Positions 61,135-64,000 of a stretch of 64,000 nt of DNA are shown here, one piece after another. Under the pieces are notes generated by a model. The model ran no database searches. It was not told where the DNA came from and saw nothing but the letters and a program-made list of their open reading frames with translations. The DNA lies in NCBI RefSeq assembly GCF_009389715.1, contig NC_052404.1:12143756-12207755 (forward strand), read 5' to 3'. Within the stretch, counting starts at the first letter, position 1; each line of letters starts with the position of its first letter. The DNA is from Phoenix dactylifera (lineage: Eukaryota > Streptophyta > Magnoliopsida > Arecales > Arecaceae). The position numbers and the translations under genes were made by a program.

Positions 61135-61765
61135 GCACTTGTTTGGCATCATTTTTATTTCTTTATTTTTATAATTAAAAATAAAATCACAAAAACTGAA
61201 ACAAAAAAAAAATATTTAGTCCTATTATTTTTATTTCCTATATCTCAAGTTATTTTTTTAGATAAAATGCAAGTAAGAAATTCTTTCACCATCCTTAAAA
61301 ATAAAAAAAATTATGTTTTTTTACAACCAGTACCAACAGCACCGCCACCTGTCATCTCTACTCTCCACGACTACCACCATCTTTACCCCTAGCGTCGCCA
61401 CTATGGTCTCCCATCATCACCACCTCCCCACTATCATTTCCACCATCACCATTGCTTCTGCCACCACCAGTGCCCCTTCACCACACGACCACCACCGTAT
61501 CATTGGTATCCTCATCAACATTGCCACCAACTCAACATTGCAACCCCACCCAACAAAACCAAAAATCCAAAACCATGGCTATTGTGGCCTCAACTATCAT
61601 TGCCATCATTATCACCACCTTCTTCTACCATCATTGTATTTATGTTTTTAACAAAAATTGATTAGACCAAACATATTTATATTGTTTAAAATTTAGAAAT
61701 AAAACAGAAGTTGATTTTTTTTTATTCTGAAAAGAAAAATAAAAGTAATGTCAAAGGCACCAAAT
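61135..61765. mobile_element. Possible non-autonomous DNA element with imperfect inverted ends
   Basis: The left end reads TTTGGCATCATTTTTATTTC. The right end, reverse-complemented, reads TTTGACATTACTTTTATTTT, so the two ends are imperfect inverted repeats. Between them lie A/T-rich arms and a simple-sequence core of CACC/ATC triplets (about 61313-61640). This resembles MITE-type hAT remnants in plants. No target duplication was identified, so the call is weak. Confidence 0.3.
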
Positions 61766-61920
61766 TTTTCCAAGAATTGGAAAAATCAACTAAAATACAG
61801 TGCAGAAAAACCCTGATAACTTGGTACAAATGAACCAGGATCCTGTAAATGAATATATGGTTAGCATGCCATAGCATCTGCAAAATTTTGGAACCTGTCC
61901 AAAATTATAGGCAACGGCCC

Positions 61921-63686
61921 TCAAAATCTCTCTCCAAACCTAAAAAATATTGCGCCAGCACCAGCATTATGATCAACTGCGTACTCTGCTCTTACCAACC
62001 CAAGCTTGACACCTACACCATAAGATGAACCATGTCCAGCTCGGCGGAAGAACTCGGTTGGGTTCCCTTTCAAATCCTTTGAACTACCGAGATCATTCCC
62101 ATGTTCTGCAAATGCATAAATATGTGTATTCTTCACAGGGATCCGCAGCTCAGCAGCAAGCTGAACAGTATGGAAAGGAAGGGTTAGATCTTAAGTGATT
62201 AAAATGAAAAAAAAACCCAGGCTTGTTGGATGATCTATAACCACCAGAAATAAGGCTTGTGGATTTTGTCAGAATATTGATATATTTTTAATCTTAATTA
62301 AAAAGGAACCACATTGGATTTATGAAAGTTCAAGCTACTAATATGCACAGAAAGCTCTACTTATGCTCACCTCAAGAATGTTTCTGCAGGCACCCAACTC
62401 GCCCATGTTGTAGCCCCTCACTGAATAGGGCCCTCCGAGTGTGAAAGCATCATAGCTTGGGAGGTCTCCCACACAACCACCATAATGTCCATGAAGGACC
62501 AAAACAGGTGGTGGTGGCTTGCCGGCACCTTCTTCTACTTGTTTCAACTGAATGAAGCGGGTCAATGTGAGCTGGTGACGATTGAAGACTGGAAACTTGC
62601 TGCCAATTCCAAGGCCTTGGTCTAACTGCAATACAAGAAAAATGCAATCATCGGAAGATAAGTTTGAAAACACATATCAGGAAGAAAATGCTTTATTACA
62701 CACAAAGAAGTCAAAAATGGATTACATAATACAAATGAAAGAAGATACTGAAATATCTGTTCTGAACAGATCTAAAAGCATGGATTGTCATGGGAATAGT
62801 TCTATTAAGTGATATAAAAAGGGATCATCTGTCTCACTGTCATTTAACACGAGGGTGCCACTACATTCCATGTCTAGCATTCATATAAATAAATGATTTG
62901 TAAACACATCTAGAAATAAAATAATAAAAAATCTTCCAAATCTTAGTTACTAAAAAACCTTTTAGGATATAATGGTCATAGTTATGGTCATTGTGTGCAT
63001 CCGTGATAGCAGTCGACAACTTACAGTTTCTAATGATACAGCTCATTGAATAATTTTTCAGCCATCTAGCAACTCCTTGACATGCAAAAACTGTAGCCAT
63101 AATTCAAAATAACTGAGAAGCAAACAAACAGTATATACCTGAAAGACATCTCTCTCGCCAACAACTACACCATTTACAAACTTAGTGTTGTCACGAGTAA
63201 TATTTGCCTGCGCAAATGCCATGCGGTCAATACCAGTACCACTTAGGGTTGTTGGAGGTCCATCCATGCTTAAGCCACCAATAGGAAGTGCTCGAGCACC
63301 ATGAGTACATATACTACTAGTTTCATCGCGAGTTGTGATTTCCTCCATCACAAGCCCATAAGTGAATTTGCTTTGCCGTGTGAACGCCTGAAATTTGGGC
63401 AATGCATTTAATAGAATATTATAGAGGATCCTTCAAAGAATAAACTTACAGGGTAAATTTGAGAATTGAACTAAGGGAAAACATCAACATCTACCTCTGT
63501 TATATTTGCTTTCAATCCCACTCTGTCAATCCATACAGGTGGAACTTCATCCGCCCCTGGCCCACCAGTGAAAACAGGACTCAACTTCCGGTTGTTAAAG
63601 CAGCTAGCACGGAACGTGCGGTTGCGAGGGTTATACACACCATCCACATACGGATGCACATACTCTAGCTTGAAAGACAGGTCATC
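61921..63686 (-). CDS. TOC75: Toc75 chloroplast protein import channel, C-terminal four exons (partial)
   Basis: Exons on the minus strand: 63686-63495, 63387-63139, 62625-62371 and 62160-61921 (stop). All introns are GT-AG and phase 0. Together they encode 311 residues matching the end of TOC75-3: DDLSFKLEYVHPYVDGVYN, KLSPVFTGGPG, FTRQSKFTYGLVMEEITTRD, LSGTGIDRMAFAQANITRDN, LDQGLGIGSKFPVFNRHQL, LVLHGHYGGCVGDLPSYDAF, GGPYSVRGYNMGELGA, NTHIYAFAEHGNDLGSSKD, ending FFRFGERF. This is the Omp85-type beta-barrel that forms the protein-conducting pore of the TOC complex in the outer chloroplast envelope, together with Toc159 and Toc34. The barrel's last strands, including the L6-loop VRGY motif, are intact. 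The region 63687-64000 is intron; the transit peptide and POTRA domains lie to the right of the window. Confidence 0.96.
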
Positions 63687-64000
63687 CTAAACAAGCATTG
63701 TAAAATGTCACAAGTTAAATTGGTACAAGACATTTAAAAAAAGAAGCCGGATGCACTTTGCTGATAGTAAGGCATGTATTTTTTTCTTCTTATCTTTGTC
63801 ATGTGTTGAAAAGTTAGGTAACTGGGTTCAGAGATCATAAATTAACAAAAAGAATAGTGTAATCATTGTGCTAACCCCAAAATGATGAACAAAGAACAAG
63901 CTCATGTTCACACACCACGCTTCGGAAATATGCATCATCCAAGGCTTTTATGAATATCGACTCCACAATATGGGACCCACATCATGAAGGTAATGATATG

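Noticed and set aside
61313-61651. 112-residue frame rich in His, Thr and Ser
   Set aside because: Simple-sequence CACC/ATC triplets inside a probable non-autonomous element, open in two frames.

Overview
The window is nuclear DNA of a flowering plant. It has spliced genes with GT-AG introns, plant-only families (Toc75, LUX-type GARP factor, PPR proteins, thaumatin-like protein) and plant retrotransposons primed by tRNA-Met. GC-rich 5' ends in intronless genes (RING-H2 and LUX-like) beside AT-rich spacers point to a monocot. A palm would fit, but that is inference.

Left part (1-13 kb): a possible 5' end of a gene leaving the left edge, a tRNA-Leu(CAG), about 4.5 kb of gene-free DNA, an intronless RING-H2/DUF1117 E3 ligase on the minus strand, then gene-poor DNA with an inverted, circularly permuted duplication and a long (AT)n tract.

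Middle (13-38 kb) is the mobile-element zone. It holds a young Copia element with near-identical LTRs and a GTAAT target duplication, a 35-base C run, a 626-bp TRIM with a CAGCT target duplication, and a Pumilio-family host gene that is now a pseudogene. The Pumilio N-terminal exons are followed directly by a Tat-lineage Gypsy element with no visible 3' LTR. Beyond it lies only the last Pumilio repeat and the terminal exon, so seven of the eight RNA-binding repeats are absent. A 5'-truncated L1-type LINE with a target duplication follows.

Right part (38-64 kb) is mainly host genes: an intronless LUX/PCL1-like clock transcription factor with a candidate self-binding site upstream, a four-exon 2-oxoglutarate dioxygenase (minus), a decayed E-class PPR gene (minus) head-to-head with an intact 14-motif P-class PPR gene (plus), a two-exon thaumatin-like protein (minus), and the last four exons of chloroplast import channel Toc75 (minus), whose 5' part lies beyond the right edge.

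These genes are not an operon or pathway cluster. The most unusual items are the Pumilio/Gypsy chimera, the TRIM whose LTR-internal junction looks like a tRNA-type Pol III promoter, the Copia LTR packed with a SalI-type palindrome, the permuted duplication, and the duplicated primer-binding region around a snRNA-promoter-like insert in the Gypsy element.
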